This document shows, piece by piece, positions 61,201 to 64,000 of a stretch of 64,000 bases of DNA. Within the stretch, counting starts at the first letter, position 1, and each line of letters opens with the position of its first letter. The translations under genes and the position numbers were made by a program. Under the pieces are notes generated by a model. The model saw only the letters and a program-made list of their open reading frames with translations, was not told where the DNA came from and ran no database searches. This stretch comes from Fratercula arctica. Lineage: Eukaryota; Chordata; Aves; Charadriiformes; Alcidae. The stretch spans positions 187,101,455-187,165,454 of the forward strand of contig CANTUZ010000001.1 in the NCBI GenBank assembly GCA_947846985.1. The letters are read 5' to 3'.

Positions 61201-63135
61201 TAAGGGATATGTTGATCTGAATCTTTCAATATACCACTATTTATGCCAATAAAATAGACCTTAGCACTTGATGATTCACAATTATCAGTGATTTTTAAGC
61301 TGTAAAAAGGTTGAAGTATCTTGTTTTACTGCACAGGACAAACAATTTAAAGATGGGTATAGGTTTCTTTGCTTTGGTGAGTCATGGCATATATTTAAAT
61401 AAATAAATAATAATAAAAAAAAAACAACAGAAATCTAATAGCCAATCAAATAACATGCAGATTGTTCTTTAGAGCATGGTATGTACACACTAACTGATTC
61501 CATAATATATAATATATAAATATCCTCAGTCTCTTTGCAGAAGCGTTCAAGCCATGACTTGGCCAGGCCAGGCAGTCTCCTTGTCTCTTAACACAGGCTA
61601 GAGCTGTGGAGGAAGAATCTGGCCTACTGGGGAATTAGAATGATCTTTAGAAACTTAGGAAACTGTTCCCACCATAATTTTAGCATTTGTTTAATAATAA
61701 CTGTATTACAGAGTATAACCTAAAAGTTAAAGATTCAGTCCTCATTGTACGGAGAACCTGGTGTCTATGTAGAACCCTGTTAATTTAATAGTGGGAACTG
61801 TTATCCATATTTCTAGAGCAAGATCAATTTAAAATACAAGCAGCACTTACCTTATATTTTTGCAATTGACAGTGTGCTGATATGATCACTGAAGTGAATG
61901 GTTGGAAGTGCCTCATTCCAGATCTTAGCACTTGGCTCCAACTTATTCTGTATCACAACATCAAGTCAATATCAAATGTGTTGTATATTTCCTATTTCCT
62001 AGATGAGTAAAGAGGCAAGAATATATTCCTTTATACAGATATGTATATGTAAACATAAATTTTACATAGCTATACATGCACATGAGGACAGCAAAGGTAA
62101 ATGACCCTGGAGGAGACAGCACTACATCTTATTTTTGGTGGTTTCCCAGGACAAGATGATGTGTAATTCAAAACAAGTGTCACAAATCATAGAATTCAAT
62201 TGCTAAACAACCCCTTTACCCTCAAAAATGCATAAAACAGATTGTCCCTATTGGGTAGAATAACAGATTGATTGTCATGTGTGATTAATCTGGACATTTG
62301 AAAAAGTTTCATATGATAATCCTGCAGTTTAGCTTGACAAGAGTAAAGATTAGACCATTCTAAAATCATCACAAAGTGTATTCAGTTTTCAGGGCCCAAG
62401 TATGGCAGTGAGTTGGAAGTCAGTTTAATTCTGTGCTGCAGAACAGAGGGCAATTTCTGCTGAACACTTCTCAATGGATATGTAGATGAGAGATGAGATG
62501 CAATGTTGCTGAAATATTCAGAAGCTGATACCCATACCAAGAGAAATTTTGTAATGTAAAACATATCACTCCCTTATTTTACTTTTTTTTTTTTTTTTTT
62601 TTTTAATTTCTTTCTCTGGGGTTTCTCCCTCAATAAATTACCTCCTTGACTGCCAGCTTGTGGAAAATCCTTGGGTCTGCTTGGCTTCCCAGCTGCATAG
62701 GCTATTCCCAGTCTCTTAGCCATAAATAAAAAGAGTTGCCTGTAGCTCAACCCAGCCTGATTGGCACATATGGCAATTGATTAACTACAAGTGACATCGG
62801 GGGACTGCCATCAAATACAGCTTTTTTGCTGTGTTTCTAATGAAACTATGGACTCTTCCCTTCAGGGCAGAATCATCCATTAGGCCCTTGTGGTCTGAGC
62901 TGGAGGCTCCGTAGCATCCCACGTAGCAATATAATAACCTTAAGGTTCTTACACAGCAATGGCTGAGAGTTCTCTGTGAGAGGGATGATTTAAAGAAATG
63001 ACCTGCTTTGTCTTACATAGAAGAGAAATTTGGAAGTGGTTGTCTTGGCAGCTGTCTACCTTCCTTCTGACGCTTCTGCTCCTCCCCTCAAATTTCTCAG
63101 TGCACAGTTGTTCTGCCCACCGAAAGTGACATTGG
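58207..63135. other. No gene seen
   Basis: Unique AT-rich DNA. T22 lies at 62583-62604, AAATAA repeats at about 61395-61430, and TATAATATATA near 61503-61520. The stretch 60070-60300 has enhancer-like words (GTTAATAC, TTTATTGC, CAATTAATGC) but no stronger evidence. A 70-codon frame at 60489-60701 is not recognisable. Confidence 0.5.
62583..62604. repeat. T22 homopolymer
   Basis: Twenty-two uninterrupted T's, followed by TAATTTC. No retroposon body can be recognised next to it. Confidence 0.95.
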
Positions 63136-63139
63136 AATG

Positions 63140-63300
63140 AGAACACTTTCCGTTTCTGTAGTATCTTCTCTCAGAATAACTTCACAAGATGCTTTACGAA
63201 ATGTAGCAAATTTAGCACTGCAGCGCGGCTGCACGCTCCACTAGGAAAGCAACAAGGGCAAAGAGAAGTTCAGTGACTGGCTGTGCAGGCAGAAAAGCTG
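63140..63300. mobile_element. Possible L2/MIR-type repeat tail
   Basis: TTCTGTAGTATCTTCTCTCA, then AGATGCTTTACGAAATG, and later GGGCAAAGAGAAGTTCAGTG with ACTGGCTGTGCAGGCAG, recall the L2/MIR-family segment where a CACTTTACAAA-like word precedes an AGAGGTTAAGTGACTTGCC-like word. The match is loose and from memory. Confidence 0.3.
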
Positions 63301-64000
63301 AATATGGTCCGATAATTGCGAGCTACTGAGTTCAAATAGTTTAAAAGCGACTGCTGGAAATTTCCACATATCTGCTGAGATGTAATTGTCATTTCCATGA
63401 GTGCTCCCAGTCTTGTGCAACATGGATAAAATAGGTTATGTTAAATTTGGGGGCTGATGCTAAACACAGTCAACTGATATATAACAGGAACTTAAAGGTG
63501 TGGAGGAAAGTAAGGTTCAGGAGGCTTCACACACCAGCACATAGACAGAGAACTTCCATTGATCTGCATCCTGTGAGGGTGACAACCATCTTCCTTGTAA
63601 ACAACTGAATAAGCCTTTCAAAAACATCCAGGAAGCCACATATCGACACATATGGTAAAGCAATCTAGTAATAACGTCAACTCATGTTGGTTTTATTTTG
63701 GCAGACTTTTTTCTGAAGGCCCAGAAAAAGCTTTGTGTACTTGAAACCCTCAGGTTTTTTTCCAGCAACAAGTGTGATAAAATCTCTGTTTGCCAAGTTT
63801 GGCTCTTTAAAAATAAGCGTGTGGCTCTGGGCTGTTGAAAAGAAGTCTGGTCTGTTCTTTTCCCCATATGTGCTACCTGGGTGACCTGTGTATTGAGACC
63901 ATGTTTCATGTCTGTATGGGGACTTCTCAAGTCTGAGAAACTTGATGGACCAAATTGTCAGAGGTTACTGAAATGGCAGGTTTTCCATTCAGCAGCACTA
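63301..64000. other. No gene seen
   Basis: Unique AT-rich sequence running to the window edge. An 82-codon minus-strand frame at 63682-63930 shows no known domain. Any feature crossing the right edge cannot be judged. Confidence 0.5.

Overview
This is a gene-poor, AT-rich piece of a vertebrate nuclear genome, most probably a bird. The best evidence is a CR1 LINE 3' end at about 34.15-34.53 kb with the (ATTCTGTG)n tail typical of avian CR1, a second short CR1 tail near 31.3 kb, and a long endogenous-retrovirus LTR at 10.85-12.01 kb of a type common in bird genomes. A MIR-like tRNA-SINE and several fragments like old amniote CR1/L3 repeats also fit an amniote. There is no operon-like packing, no CRISPR array, and no tRNA or rRNA that I can recognise.

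I found no protein-coding gene or exon that I can defend. Almost every open frame is under 145 codons. The two longest (about 220 codons, opposite strands) are translations of a CTTT microsatellite. The next (168 codons, 49.9-50.4 kb) resembles no family I know. The window therefore looks like an intergenic desert or the inside of a very large intron.

Layout: 1-2.1 kb is unique sequence. 2.1-2.66 kb is a degenerate tandem array of about 60-bp units. 4.07-4.86 kb is an old degraded LTR. 4.9-10.8 kb is mostly unremarkable, with two possible old repeat scraps. 10.85-12.01 kb is a full-length LTR carrying an internal ~50-bp tandem motif. 14.65-14.80 kb is the MIR-like SINE. 17.4-17.66 kb is a pyrimidine microsatellite and 24.2 kb a pentanucleotide repeat. 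28.08-28.77 kb has a CpG-rich patch followed by a TAAT/ATTA-rich block. 31.3 and 34.15-34.53 kb are CR1 pieces. 37.65-38.25 kb is a ~600-bp CTTT tract. Blocks near 29.6-30.4, 38.6-39.1, 41.9-42.65, 44.0-44.2 and 49.9-50.45 kb have the texture of conserved non-coding regulatory DNA. 46.7, 51.6 and 58.1 kb hold old CR1/L3-like remnants.

No set of genes works together here. The plausible functional content is cis-regulatory: several homeodomain-site-rich blocks scattered through a desert, as around developmental regulators. That reading rests on sequence texture alone and needs a cross-species alignment. I did not find a clear new biological system. The most unusual structures are the ~60-bp degenerate array, the CpG/homeodomain block at 28 kb, the 16-bp TAAT-flanked palindrome at 44.1 kb and the conserved-looking block with an open frame at 49.9 kb.
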